A DNA stretch of 64,000 bases from Enterobacter sp. RIT418 (GTDB lineage: Bacteria; Pseudomonadota; Gammaproteobacteria; Enterobacterales; Enterobacteriaceae): NCBI RefSeq assembly GCF_003057745.1, contig NZ_QBJD02000003.1, positions 62,001 to 126,000 on the forward strand, read 5' to 3'. Shown piece after piece: positions 26,763 to 35,302 of the stretch (position 1 is its first letter; each line of letters opens with the position of its first letter). Both the position numbers and the translations under genes were made by a program. The notes under the pieces were generated by a model. That model searched no databases and was not told the origin of the DNA. It saw only the letters and a program-made list of their open reading frames with translations.

Positions 26763-28454
26763 ATGGACAACACAACAACGATGCAGGCGAAGCGCACGCT
26801 GAGCTTCCTGCATCATATCCGGCTGGTTCCGCTGTTTTCCTCCATTCTCGGTGGCATTATTCTGCTGTTTGCCTTGAGCTCCGGCCTGGCGGGGTACTTC
26901 CTGCTGCAGGCGGATACCGATCAGCAGGACGTTACGTCTGAAATTCAGGTGCGCATGGGGCTGTCGAACAGCTCTAACCATCTCCGCACGGCGCGCATCA
27001 ACCTGATCCACGCGGGTGCCGCGAGCCGTATCGCCGAAATGGACGCGATGAAGCAAAACATCCGTGAGGCGGAAACGCGCATTAAGCAGTCGCAGGACAG
27101 CTTTACTGCCTACATGAACCGCAGCGTGCGCACGCCTGCGGATGGAGCCCTGGACGCGGATTTAAAGGCGCGCTACGACGCCTATATCGCCGGGCTGCAG
27201 CCGATGCTCAAGTTTGCCAAAAACGGCATGTTTGAGGCCATCATCAATCACGAAAATGAATCCGCCCGCCCGCTGGACGATGCCTACAACGCCGTGCTGC
27301 TGAAGGCGATTAAGATCCGCACCGACCGGGCCAGCGCGCTGACGACCCTCGCGCATAAACGCACGCAGCTTGGGCTAGGGTTCATGGTCGGCGCGTTCGT
27401 GCTGGCGCTGCTGCTGACGGCGATGACCTTCGTCGTGCTGCGCAGGACGGTGATACACCCTCTGCAGCGCGCGGCAAAACGCATCGAAAACATCGCCAAA
27501 GGCGACCTGACGATGCCGGACGATGCGGCAGGCCGCAGCGAAATTGGCCGCCTGACGCGCGACCTGCAAACCATGCAGCATTCGCTGGCGAACACCGTAG
27601 GCACCGTGCGCCAGGGCGCCGAGGAGATCTACCGCGGCACCAGCGAGATCTCGGCGGGCAATACCGACCTCTCTTCACGCACCGAGCAGCAGGCCGCGGC
27701 GATTGAGCAGACCGCCGCGAGCATGGAGCAGCTGACGGCGACGGTGAAGCAGAACGCCGATAACGCGCACCATGCCAGCAAGCTGGCGGAGGATGCCTCC
27801 GGCAAGGCGAGCCGCGGCGGCCAGATGGTCTCCGGCGTGGTAAAAACCATGGGCAACATCTCCAGCAGCTCGAAGAAAATCTCTGAAATTACCGCGGTGA
27901 TTAACAGCATCGCGTTCCAGACCAACATTCTGGCGCTGAACGCCGCCGTAGAGGCCGCGCGCGCGGGAGAACAGGGGCGCGGATTCGCCGTGGTCGCAAG
28001 CGAGGTCCGCACGCTGGCCAGCCGCAGCGCCAACGCGGCGAAGGAGATTGAGGGCCTGATTAACGAGTCCGTCACCCTGATCGACCAGGGCTCGGGCGAA
28101 GTCGTGGCGGCAGGCAACACCATGAACGAAATCGTCGACGCCGTGAAGCGCGTCACCGATATCATGCTGGAGATTGCGGCGGCCTCCGACGAGCAGAGCC
28201 GCGGCATTGTGCAGGTGAGCCAGGCCATTTCCGAGATGGATAAAGTGACGCAGCAGAACGCCTCGCTGGTGGAAGAGGCTTCCGCGGCAGCGGCGTCTCT
28301 GGAAGAACAGGGCGCGCGCCTGACGGAGGCGGTGGGCGCGTTTCGCTTAGGCGGCGCGAAGCCGAACCGCGCTCCGGCATCTGCGCCTGTCTTGCAGAGT
28401 GCAGCGCTACGCCCTGCGGCGGCAGTTTCCGGGGAGAATTGGGAGACGTTTTGA
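26763..28454 (+). CDS. trg: Methyl-accepting chemotaxis receptor Trg with C-terminal NWETF
   Basis: A 563-residue receptor close to E. coli Trg (546 aa), which senses ribose and galactose through the periplasmic proteins RbsB and MglB. First transmembrane segment about residues 23-48, periplasmic helical domain (ARINLIHAGAASRIAEMDAM and GMFEAIINHENESARPLD are Trg-like), second transmembrane segment about 200-225, HAMP domain, then the cytoplasmic signalling helix with the invariant hairpin EITAVINSIAFQTNILALNA. It ends in NWETF, the CheR/CheB-binding pentapeptide of Tar and Tsr, which K-12 Trg lacks. It stands alone, as in K-12. Confidence 0.93.
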   Translation: MDNTTTMQAKRTLSFLHHIRLVPLFSSILGGIILLFALSSGLAGYFLLQADTDQQDVTSEIQVRMGLSNSSNHLRTARINLIHAGAASRIAEMDAMKQNIREAETRIKQSQDSFTAYMNRSVRTPADGALDADLKARYDAYIAGLQPMLKFAKNGMFEAIINHENESARPLDDAYNAVLLKAIKIRTDRASALTTLAHKRTQLGLGFMVGAFVLALLLTAMTFVVLRRTVIHPLQRAAKRIENIAKGDLTMPDDAAGRSEIGRLTRDLQTMQHSLANTVGTVRQGAEEIYRGTSEISAGNTDLSSRTEQQAAAIEQTAASMEQLTATVKQNADNAHHASKLAEDASGKASRGGQMVSGVVKTMGNISSSSKKISEITAVINSIAFQTNILALNAAVEAARAGEQGRGFAVVASEVRTLASRSANAAKEIEGLINESVTLIDQGSGEVVAAGNTMNEIVDAVKRVTDIMLEIAAASDEQSRGIVQVSQAISEMDKVTQQNASLVEEASAAAASLEEQGARLTEAVGAFRLGGAKPNRAPASAPVLQSAALRPAAAVSGENWETF

Positions 28455-28465
28455 GCCTTTAGCAG

Positions 28466-28525
28466 GTGTCGGGTGGCGCTGCGCTTACCCGACCTACAGC
28501 ATCAAGCCTGTAAGCCCGCGTAAGG
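28466..28525. repeat. REP-type repeat
   Basis: GTCGGGTGGCGCTGCGCTTA followed by CCCGACCTAC matches the REP unit at 9363 over most of its length. It lies between the convergent trg and PQQ-dehydrogenase genes. Confidence 0.75.
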
Positions 28526-28531
28526 GCAAAA

Positions 28532-28556
28532 AAAAGGGACCTTTCGGTCCCTTTTG
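28532..28556. terminator. Bidirectional terminator between trg and the PQQ dehydrogenase
   Basis: Ten-base stem AAAAGGGACC/GGTCCCTTTT with loop TTTC. Runs of T follow on both strands, so it serves both convergent genes. Confidence 0.9.
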
Positions 28557-28558
28557 CT

Positions 28559-30943
28559 TTATTTCTTATCGGGTAACGCGTACGCGATGATGTAATCACC
28601 GCGGTCCGGCGACTGGCGCGCGCCGCCGGCGTTGATGATGATGTACTGCTTGCCGGTTTTCGGCGAAACGTAGGTCATCGGGCCGGACTGGCTGCCCACC
28701 GGCAGACGGTCTTTCCAGATCTCTTTCCCGGTCGCGGTATCGAACGCGCGCAGGTAGAAATCCTGCGTGCCGGCGAAGAACAGCAGGCCGGACTGCGTAG
28801 AAAGCGACGCACCGAGGGTTGGCATGCCGATTGGGATCGGCATGTGCATGCGGATCCCCAGCGGACCGGTGTCTTCAACGGTACCGACCGGAACCTGCCA
28901 CACCAGCTTGCCTGACTTCAGGTCAACGGCTGACATCGTGCCGAACGGCGGCTTCTGGCACGGAATGCCCAGCGGAGACAGGAAGCGCTCGCGCATGGCG
29001 CCGAACGGCGTACCGTCCATCGGCACAATGCCCATCTCGATGCCGCTGGCGTCCTTCGCCACGTTAGCGCGAGGAACCATGTAGTTTGCCAGGCCCAGGC
29101 GCATGTCGTTCACGAACATTAGGCCGTTGTTCGGGTCAACCGACACGCTGCCCCAGTTCATCCCGCCGAGAGAGCCGGGGAACTGCAGCGAGCGGTCCAG
29201 GCCCGGTGGCGTAAAGATGCCCTGATGGCGCATCTCTTTAAACTGAATGCGGCACAGCAGAAGATCGACAGGCGTCGCGCCCCACATGTCGGATTCGGTC
29301 AGCGTCTGGTTGCCGATCATCGGCATGCCGACGGAATACGGCTGGGTAGGGGAATAGCGCTCGCCTTCGACGTTACCGACGGGAACGGGGCGCTCTTCCA
29401 CTTTCGCAACCGGCTTGCCGGTTTCGCGGTTGAGCATGAAGATCATGCCCTGCTTGCTGGTCTGGACCAGCACCGGCGTGGTGCCGCCCTTACCGTCAGG
29501 CAGGTCGTACAGCAGCGGCTGGGACGGCAGGTCGAAGTCCCACAGGTCGTGGTGCGTCGTCTGGAAGTGCCAGCGTACCTTGCCGGTGGTGGCATCTACC
29601 GCCACCACGGAGGAGCTGTATTTATCGTCCAGCGCGGTGCGCTCACCGGCCCAGAAGTCAGGCGTGGCGTTACCGGTCGGGAGATAGATCAGGTTCAGCT
29701 TTGCGTCGTAAGACATGGCCGACCAGACGTTTGGCGTACCGCGCGTATAGGTTTGCCCTTCAGGCGGCAGGCCGGTCAGGTTCGGGTTGCCCGGGTCCCA
29801 CGCCCACGCCAGCTTCCCGGAGTGAACGTCGTAGGCGCGAACCACGCCCGGCGGTTCGCCGGTAGAGAAGTTATCCGCCACGCGTCCGCCGACCACCACC
29901 ACATTGCCCGCCACCAGCGGCGTTGAGGTCTGCTGGTAGTAGCCCGGCTTGATTTCACCCATCCCGACGCTCAGATCGACAGTGCCGCGATCGCCAAAGT
30001 CTTCGCAGACCTTGCCGTTATCGGCATTGATGGCAATCAGGCGGGCATCGGTCGTCGGCAGGAACAGGCGGCGCGGACAGGCCGCAGGCTGCGTCGCTTC
30101 CTGTGACGTTGTCACGTTCTGGTGCTCTTCATAATAGCCGAGGCCGCGGCAGCGCTGCCAGTTTGGCGCGGTGGCTTTTGAGTCGTAACGCCATTTCTCT
30201 TTGCCGGAATCCACGTCCAGCGCCAGCACCTTGCTGTACGGCGTGCACACGTAAAGCGTATCGCCTACCTGAAGCGGGGTGTTTTGATCTTCCGCGCCGG
30301 AACCGTTGCTCTGGGGGATGTCTCCCGTGTGCGCAACCCAGGCGACCTTGAGATCATTCACGTTTTGCTTGTTGATCTGATCGAGCGCGGCGAAGCGATC
30401 GCCGTGGGTGGTGTTGCCCCAGTGCTCCCAGTTCTTTTGCTCTTCGCCAGGGGCGACGGGCTTAACCGGAACCGCTTCGTTCGCCGCGACCAGCGTCTGC
30501 GGCTTAAACATCCAGCCCAGGCTTGCCAGCATGGCGACGGCCAGCACGGCCGCCACCCCGAACGCAGGGGCTTTGGCGACGGGCGCACCGCGCTGTGCCG
30601 CGCGCAGATAAGGCCAGACGAGGGCGCAAAGGAACGCCAGCACCGCAAGGGTAAACAGGCGTGAGAAAAGCGGCCAGAAGTCCCAGCCCGCGTCGCTCAC
30701 CGCCCAGAACAGCGAGGCGATAAACGCCACGGCGTAAAGCACGATACCGCTGGTGCGGTTGAGGAAAATCAGGACGGCGGAAACCACCATCACGATGCCT
30801 ACGATCAGGAAGTACCAGCTTCCGCCTACGGTGGCGAGCTTGAGGCCCAATCCACCTATAGCCAGACCGATGATTGCCATCAGTCCGGCGAGGAGCCACT
30901 GAAGGACCCGAGGGGCCCCGCGCGGCGCACTGCCATTAGCCAT
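28559..30943 (-). CDS. Membrane-bound PQQ-dependent dehydrogenase (glucose/quinate/shikimate family)
   Basis: A 794-residue quinoprotein. The N-terminal 145 residues hold about five transmembrane helices as in Gcd; the rest is the eight-bladed periplasmic propeller that oxidises a polyol or sugar and feeds ubiquinone. Catalytic-site residues are kept: HHDLWDFDLP (Asp equivalent to Asp466 of E. coli Gcd) and TSKQGMIF (Lys equivalent to Lys493). By my alignment from memory, His262 of E. coli Gcd, which shapes sugar affinity, is Trp262 here (NWQRCRG). This suggests a paralogue with a different substrate, rather than Gcd itself. No PQQ synthesis gene is in the window. Start fits GGAGACAG upstream. 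Confidence 0.87.
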   Translation of the reverse strand: MANGSAPRGAPRVLQWLLAGLMAIIGLAIGGLGLKLATVGGSWYFLIVGIVMVVSAVLIFLNRTSGIVLYAVAFIASLFWAVSDAGWDFWPLFSRLFTLAVLAFLCALVWPYLRAAQRGAPVAKAPAFGVAAVLAVAMLASLGWMFKPQTLVAANEAVPVKPVAPGEEQKNWEHWGNTTHGDRFAALDQINKQNVNDLKVAWVAHTGDIPQSNGSGAEDQNTPLQVGDTLYVCTPYSKVLALDVDSGKEKWRYDSKATAPNWQRCRGLGYYEEHQNVTTSQEATQPAACPRRLFLPTTDARLIAINADNGKVCEDFGDRGTVDLSVGMGEIKPGYYQQTSTPLVAGNVVVVGGRVADNFSTGEPPGVVRAYDVHSGKLAWAWDPGNPNLTGLPPEGQTYTRGTPNVWSAMSYDAKLNLIYLPTGNATPDFWAGERTALDDKYSSSVVAVDATTGKVRWHFQTTHHDLWDFDLPSQPLLYDLPDGKGGTTPVLVQTSKQGMIFMLNRETGKPVAKVEERPVPVGNVEGERYSPTQPYSVGMPMIGNQTLTESDMWGATPVDLLLCRIQFKEMRHQGIFTPPGLDRSLQFPGSLGGMNWGSVSVDPNNGLMFVNDMRLGLANYMVPRANVAKDASGIEMGIVPMDGTPFGAMRERFLSPLGIPCQKPPFGTMSAVDLKSGKLVWQVPVGTVEDTGPLGIRMHMPIPIGMPTLGASLSTQSGLLFFAGTQDFYLRAFDTATGKEIWKDRLPVGSQSGPMTYVSPKTGKQYIIINAGGARQSPDRGDYIIAYALPDKK

Positions 30944-31159
30944 TTCTGTCTCCTTAAATACTCACGTCTTTTCCGGTCCGTGCGGCGTGTACCAAATGGA
31001 TAAATCATGACGAGAGAAATGTTGTTTTATGCCGAATTGCTGCGTTGGATTCACCTTTTTGGATATTATTGCGAACCATGTGGTGAATGCGCATATCATA
31101 AAACTGTTAAATTGTTTTACGCAATTGTTAATGAGTGATTTCGCATTTAATGATTAGCG

Positions 31160-31203
31160 CATGGGACGTTCCCCTCACCCCTTTGGGGGGGAGAGGGTCA
31201 GGG
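31160..31203. repeat. GC-rich palindromic intergenic repeat
   Basis: CCCCTCACCCCTTTGGGGGG followed by GAGAGGGTCAGGGG is a short imperfect hairpin of the kind scattered between enterobacterial genes. It lies at the 3' end of ydcI and may help end its transcript; no T run follows. Confidence 0.5.
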
Positions 31204-31211
31204 GATGAGAT

Positions 31212-32135
31212 TCAGGCGGGCATGGATTTACGAATGGCGCTGAGCAGGGCCTGCGCGCCCGACGAGAGCGGCGCATCCACGCGCGTGAGAATGCCGATAG
31301 GCTCGCCGGCTCCGGGCGAGGCCACGGGAAGCGCCGTTAGCGTGCCGTGGCGCAGATCGTCTTTGACCGCACCGGACGGCACGAACCAGACGTAGTCATA
31401 GTCGACGGTGAGCTGGCGAGAAAGCGAGGCCGAGAGGGTTTCAATGCAGCCGGACGGCAGCGTGCAGCCCTGAAGCTGCAGGAGTGCTTCCGCGTTGTCC
31501 CGCGGTACGGTGCCTTTCGGAGACACCACAACCGGCCACTCCATCACGCGGCTCAGGGTCACGGTGTCGTGCAGCAGCGGGTGATTAGGGCGTACAACCA
31601 GCTTAAGCGATTCGAGGAACAGCAGCTCGTAGCTGAGGCCGGTCATGAGCTCCGGGTCCGACATACGGCCGATTCCCAGATCCAGCTCGCCGGACTTCAG
31701 GCCCGCCAGCAGCATGGTGTTATTCATCGTGGCGACCTGCAGGGTGGTCTCTTTTTGCTGCTTGTGGAACTGGCCGATTACGGCTGGCAAAATGCCCAGC
31801 GCCGCCGTCGGCAGCGCGCCGATGCGGACAATGTCGTTCGCCTGCGGCTCTTTGCGGTTCAGCGCCTGGCCCGCCGTGTTCAGCGCGTCGAGCACTTTTA
31901 CCGCATGCGTCAGGAACTGTTCGCCAACAAGGGTAAGCTGCGCGCCGAGGCGGCCGCGGTCGAACAGGCGAGTTCCGGTAAGCTGCTCCAGCTCGTTGAG
32001 GGTTTTGGAGAGCGCAGGCTGGCTCAGGTTAAGGGTTTCAGCCGCACGCCCCAGCGTTCCCTGTTGGGCGACGGCCACAAAAGTATGCAAATGGCGCAAG
32101 CGTATGCGCTGACTGAACAGACCATTTTTTTCCAT
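31212..32135 (-). CDS. ydcI: LysR-type regulator YdcI
   Basis: A 307-residue LysR regulator that is nearly identical in layout to E. coli YdcI. The N-terminal helix-turn-helix is RHLHTFVAVAQQGTLGRAAE with NLSQPALSKTLNELEQLTG; the effector domain has DIVRIGALPTAALGILPAVI and VPSGAVKDDLRHGTL. YdcI is reported to affect acid tolerance and growth in related bacteria; its effector is unknown. In K-12 it follows trg; here the PQQ dehydrogenase gene lies between them. Confidence 0.95.
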   Translation of the reverse strand: MEKNGLFSQRIRLRHLHTFVAVAQQGTLGRAAETLNLSQPALSKTLNELEQLTGTRLFDRGRLGAQLTLVGEQFLTHAVKVLDALNTAGQALNRKEPQANDIVRIGALPTAALGILPAVIGQFHKQQKETTLQVATMNNTMLLAGLKSGELDLGIGRMSDPELMTGLSYELLFLESLKLVVRPNHPLLHDTVTLSRVMEWPVVVSPKGTVPRDNAEALLQLQGCTLPSGCIETLSASLSRQLTVDYDYVWFVPSGAVKDDLRHGTLTALPVASPGAGEPIGILTRVDAPLSSGAQALLSAIRKSMPA

Positions 32136-32312
32136 AGGCGATGTTAAAAACAGAGCGATGCGGGTGACAAGTGAAGTTGTTTAATTTTGATAACCAGATA
32201 GCAAAATATTTTTAACATTTGATCTGTTTGAGTTACAACATTTTTTTCAACGGCGGGGTAATGAACGTCCTTGTTCATTTACTGCTCATTGCGGGGGAGA
32301 ATCACTTTCCCG

Positions 32313-33197
32313 TTAGATCACGCCGTCACCGCCGTCAGAACACCACACCTGGCCTGACGCAAATGAACATTCATCCGAGGCCAGCGTAACGTAAAGCGGG
32401 GCAATCTCGACGGGTTGACCCGGGCGTCCCAGCGGGGTGTCGCCGCCAAACTCCTTCACTTTTTCCATCGGCTGACCGCCGCTTGGCTGCAGAACCGTCC
32501 AGTAAGGGCCAGGTGCTAACGCATTAACGCGAATACCTTTCGGGCCCAGCTGTTTGGCTAAGGATTTGGTAAACACGGCCAGACAGGCCTTGGTCTGGGC
32601 GTAGTCCAGGAGACCGGCGCTGGGCTTCACCGCCTGAACGGAGGAGGTATTAATGATAACCGAGGACGCTTTCAGGTGGCGCAACGCCGCCTTTGTGATC
32701 CAGAAGGGGGCGTAGACGTTAGTTTTAAACGTGGCGTCAAAGTCTTCTGTGGTCAGCTCTTCCAGGGATTCACGGTACTGCTGACGGCCTGCGTTATTGA
32801 TCAGAATATCCAGTCCGCCCAGCTGAGAGACGGCTTCCTGTACCAACTTCGTACAGAAGGTTTCGTCCCGGATATCTCCCGGCAGCGCGACGGCGTTGCG
32901 TCCTTCCGCTTTGATCAGGTCAATGACCTCTGCGGCGTCTTTTTCCTCTTCCGGCAGGTAGTTGATGGCGACGTCGGCCCCTTCGAGGGCATAGGCGATG
33001 GCTACCGCGCGGCCAATACCCGAGTCGCCGCCGGTAATCAGCGCTTTTTTCCCTGCGAGGCGACCGTGTCCTTTGTAGCTATTTTCCCCGTGGTCAGGGA
33101 CGGGTTGCATTTCTGACGCCAGCCCCGGCGGCGATTGTGGCTGCTCCGGGAAAGGGGGTTGCGGATAAGCGTTCTTACGTTGTGTAGTATCACTCAT
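32313..33197 (-). CDS. YghA-like short-chain dehydrogenase/reductase
   Basis: A 294-residue SDR. A proline-rich N-terminal extension (PQPPFPEQPQSPPG, then MQPVPDHGENSYKGHGRL) is the mark of the YghA group. The NAD(P) motif is TGGDSGIGRA, the NNAG motif is present, and the active-site residues are Ser in INTSSVQA and the YAQTK pair (Tyr and Lys). The family reduces aldehydes or similar carbonyls; E. coli YghA has been tied to glyoxal reduction. It is followed 50 bases on by ydeI reading the same way, with no shared overlap. Confidence 0.87.
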   Translation of the reverse strand: MSDTTQRKNAYPQPPFPEQPQSPPGLASEMQPVPDHGENSYKGHGRLAGKKALITGGDSGIGRAVAIAYALEGADVAINYLPEEEKDAAEVIDLIKAEGRNAVALPGDIRDETFCTKLVQEAVSQLGGLDILINNAGRQQYRESLEELTTEDFDATFKTNVYAPFWITKAALRHLKASSVIINTSSVQAVKPSAGLLDYAQTKACLAVFTKSLAKQLGPKGIRVNALAPGPYWTVLQPSGGQPMEKVKEFGGDTPLGRPGQPVEIAPLYVTLASDECSFASGQVWCSDGGDGVI

Positions 33198-33248
33198 AGC
33201 TGACTCCTTAAGCCTTGATGGATAGTTGCAGCGTTAACGCTTTAGCGA

Positions 33249-33638
33249 TCATTTTTGTAAACGATCGACACGAACGACGACAGGCGAGGATTTTTTGTCA
33301 AGTGAACCATTGATACCGATCATCTGGTCGGGTTTTACCATTCTGCCATCGAAGATTGCCTGCGGAATAATAACGTCGATTTTTCCGGTTTTATCCTGAA
33401 AAACATATTTATCGCCGTTACCCTCAGTAAGATTACCGCGCAATGAAATAGTCGCACCATCGTGCATTTCTTTTGCCTGTTCGATGGTCATCATTCGCGC
33501 GTCTTCGGTTCCACGATATCCACTATCCAGCGCGTGCGGCGGCGGCGGTGCGTCACCCTTTTGTAGGCCGCCGTTATTATCGGCCCAGGCGGCAGGAACC
33601 AGAAATATCAGTAAAGCGGAAACGGGAGCTAATTTCAT
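33249..33638 (-). CDS. ydeI: Periplasmic OB-fold stress protein YdeI
   Basis: A 129-residue exported protein: signal peptide MKLAPVSALLIFLVPAAWA-DN, then a BOF (OB-fold) domain with MHDGATISLRGNLTEGNGDKY, VIIPQAIFDGRMVKPDQMI and INGSLDKKSSPVVV. It matches E. coli YdeI rather than YgiW. Salmonella YdeI contributes to resistance to cationic peptides and to hydrogen peroxide. It is divergent from the membrane-protein/ydeJ operon; in K-12 ydeI and ydeJ are direct neighbours. Confidence 0.92.
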   Translation of the reverse strand: MKLAPVSALLIFLVPAAWADNNGGLQKGDAPPPPHALDSGYRGTEDARMMTIEQAKEMHDGATISLRGNLTEGNGDKYVFQDKTGKIDVIIPQAIFDGRMVKPDQMIGINGSLDKKSSPVVVRVDRLQK

Positions 33639-33771
33639 TTGCTATCCTTTATTTTATCATGCCTTGACTTGTTAAGTATTGTTGCTATTCCTTTATGTGG
33701 CAAATGTAATAAGTCCTAAAAGCATTCGCGTTAAAAATCAAAAATATCGGATAATAAGCGAAACGGTGACG

Positions 33772-34281
33772 ATGGCCATGAAACGTGAAAATCAAAAGCT
33801 GCCCGGGGTAGATGAAAGTTATCGCTTGCTGTCGTTTGAATACGCGTTTCGTCAGGTAGGTTTTATTGTACTGCTGGGTATTATCATCGCGGCGATCGCT
33901 GGTCTGTTTTCACGCGGGTGGATAAGCGATACGGTCAGGAAAAATTCCGCTGCATCACTGAGCATAAACTATGAACGCTTCGGGCGGCGTGAGACCGAGA
34001 CGCGGATGGCGCTGGCGTTCCCGGTGAAAACAGAGGGGAAGTATGTTCTTAGTATGACCAGCGAGAGCAGCGATGTTTACGAGCCTGGCAGCGTCTGGCC
34101 GCAGCCGGACGCCATGTTTAGCCGCGGAAATACCCTCTATTTTGTTTATAACAGCCTTAAAAAGTCAGACAGCTTCTCCATACTACTCTTCACGACACCG
34201 TCCAGAGCCGGTAAATGGCACACGATCCTCCGCGTCAACGACGAGCCGGAAATTAACATCTGGCAATTTATCTACCCCTAG
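33772..34281 (+). CDS. Bitopic membrane protein with periplasmic domain
   Basis: A 169-residue protein of a family I do not recognise. One transmembrane segment (about residues 32-50, VGFIVLLGIIIAAIAGLF) follows a cytoplasmic head of about 30 residues; the rest, about 115 residues, is probably periplasmic and beta-rich (RMALAFPVKTEGKYVLSM, NTLYFVYNSL, FSILLFTTPSR). Start ATG 33772 is the most likely, though ATG 33778 is equally in frame. It lies nine bases upstream of the DUF421 gene and shares its operon with ydeJ, so it probably works with the DUF421 protein. Confidence 0.65.
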   Translation: MAMKRENQKLPGVDESYRLLSFEYAFRQVGFIVLLGIIIAAIAGLFSRGWISDTVRKNSAASLSINYERFGRRETETRMALAFPVKTEGKYVLSMTSESSDVYEPGSVWPQPDAMFSRGNTLYFVYNSLKKSDSFSILLFTTPSRAGKWHTILRVNDEPEINIWQFIYP

Positions 34282-34290
34282 GAGGCTGAT

Positions 34291-34737
34291 ATGGATATGG
34301 TCTTTCGTGCGTTGGCTATTTACCTTTTCCTTGTCGTGGTGTTTAAAGTGGCCGGGCGGCGGGCGCTGCTGCAGATGACCAGCTTCGATCTCATCCTTCT
34401 TTTGATAATTAGTGAGGCCACGCAGCAGGCGCTTCTGGGACAAGATTTTTCCGTCACCGGTGCGATGGTTACCATTACCACGCTCGTGGTGGTGGACATT
34501 ATATTTGGCCTTATGAAGAAATATTTTTCCCCGGTGGAGAATATTCTTGATGGAACCCCTGTCATTCTGGTTGAGAACGGCGTACCTGCAGCCGATAAAC
34601 TTAAAAAAGTCGATGTATCCTGTGAGGATATACTGGTGTCCGCGCGCCAGAATAACGGCATTACGGAGATGAGTGAGATCAAATATGCCATACTTGAACG
34701 TAATGGGCATATTTCGATCATTCCCTTCGAGAAATAA
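34291..34737 (+). CDS. DUF421 (YetF-like) membrane protein
   Basis: A 148-residue protein with an N-terminal membrane segment (FRALAIYLFLVVVFKVAGRR), the DUF421 core 'QMTSFDLILLLIISEATQQ', further hydrophobic helices to about residue 72 and a cytoplasmic domain with DGTPVILVENG and the ISEIKYAILERNG-type end. It is shorter at its C-terminus than the usual 200-230 residues of YetF/YcaP. The function of the family is unknown; members are linked to envelope or spore-coat stress. AGGAGG lies just upstream of ATG 34291. Confidence 0.8.
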   Translation: MDMVFRALAIYLFLVVVFKVAGRRALLQMTSFDLILLLIISEATQQALLGQDFSVTGAMVTITTLVVVDIIFGLMKKYFSPVENILDGTPVILVENGVPAADKLKKVDVSCEDILVSARQNNGITEMSEIKYAILERNGHISIIPFEK

Positions 34738-34748
34738 GAGGCGGCAAG

Positions 34749-35267
34749 ATGAGCAATCTTTTTCACGACAGTCATTATACCGTCAGTGAATTAACGAAAA
34801 CGCTGGCGAGTAAATTAACCGATGCCGGGCTGCGCTTGACCACGGCGGAATCCTGCACCGGTGGAAAACTTTCGGTGGCGCTCTGCGCTGAAGAGAACAC
34901 GGCCGATTTCTATGACGTTGGACTGGTTGTGTTCAGCGACGAGGCCAAATCGCGGATCCTCGGCGTTAGTCCTGAAACGCTGGCGCGCTATACCGCCGTC
35001 AGTGAGCGGACGGTGACCGAGATGGCCGCCAGCATCCGCGACATCGCTCAGGCGGATCTTAGCATTGCCATTAGCGGATATGCGGGCCCGGAAGGGGGCG
35101 ACGATGGCACGGCGGCTGGGACCGTCTGCTTTGGCTGGAACATACGCGGCGAATCGCAAACCCGCACCGTTCTTTTCTCCGGCGACTGTCAGGACGTCGT
35201 GGAAAAAGCGGTCCATTATTCGCTGGCCGAGCTGGTGACAATTCTGTCGGAACGCCCTCTCAGCTGA
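34749..35267 (+). CDS. ydeJ: CinA C-terminal-domain protein YdeJ
   Basis: A 172-residue cytoplasmic protein of the CinA C-terminal (PncC-like) family, with TTAESCTGGKLSVALC near residue 31, GVSPETLARYTAVSERTV near residue 74 and ISGYAGPEGGDDGTAAGTV near residue 107. It matches E. coli YdeJ. The paralogue PncC is an NMN deamidase; YdeJ has not been given a clear activity. It ends the operon that begins at 33772 and follows the DUF421 gene by eleven bases. Confidence 0.9.
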   Translation: MSNLFHDSHYTVSELTKTLASKLTDAGLRLTTAESCTGGKLSVALCAEENTADFYDVGLVVFSDEAKSRILGVSPETLARYTAVSERTVTEMAASIRDIAQADLSIAISGYAGPEGGDDGTAAGTVCFGWNIRGESQTRTVLFSGDCQDVVEKAVHYSLAELVTILSERPLS

Positions 35268-35302
35268 GCTCACGCGAAGGCGGCAAGGCTGCCATTCCGT
35301 CC

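Noticed and set aside
34291-34737. Truncated pseudogene reading of the DUF421 gene
   Set aside because: It is short for the family, but start, core motif and a soluble C-terminal segment are intact and it is packed into an operon with good spacing.
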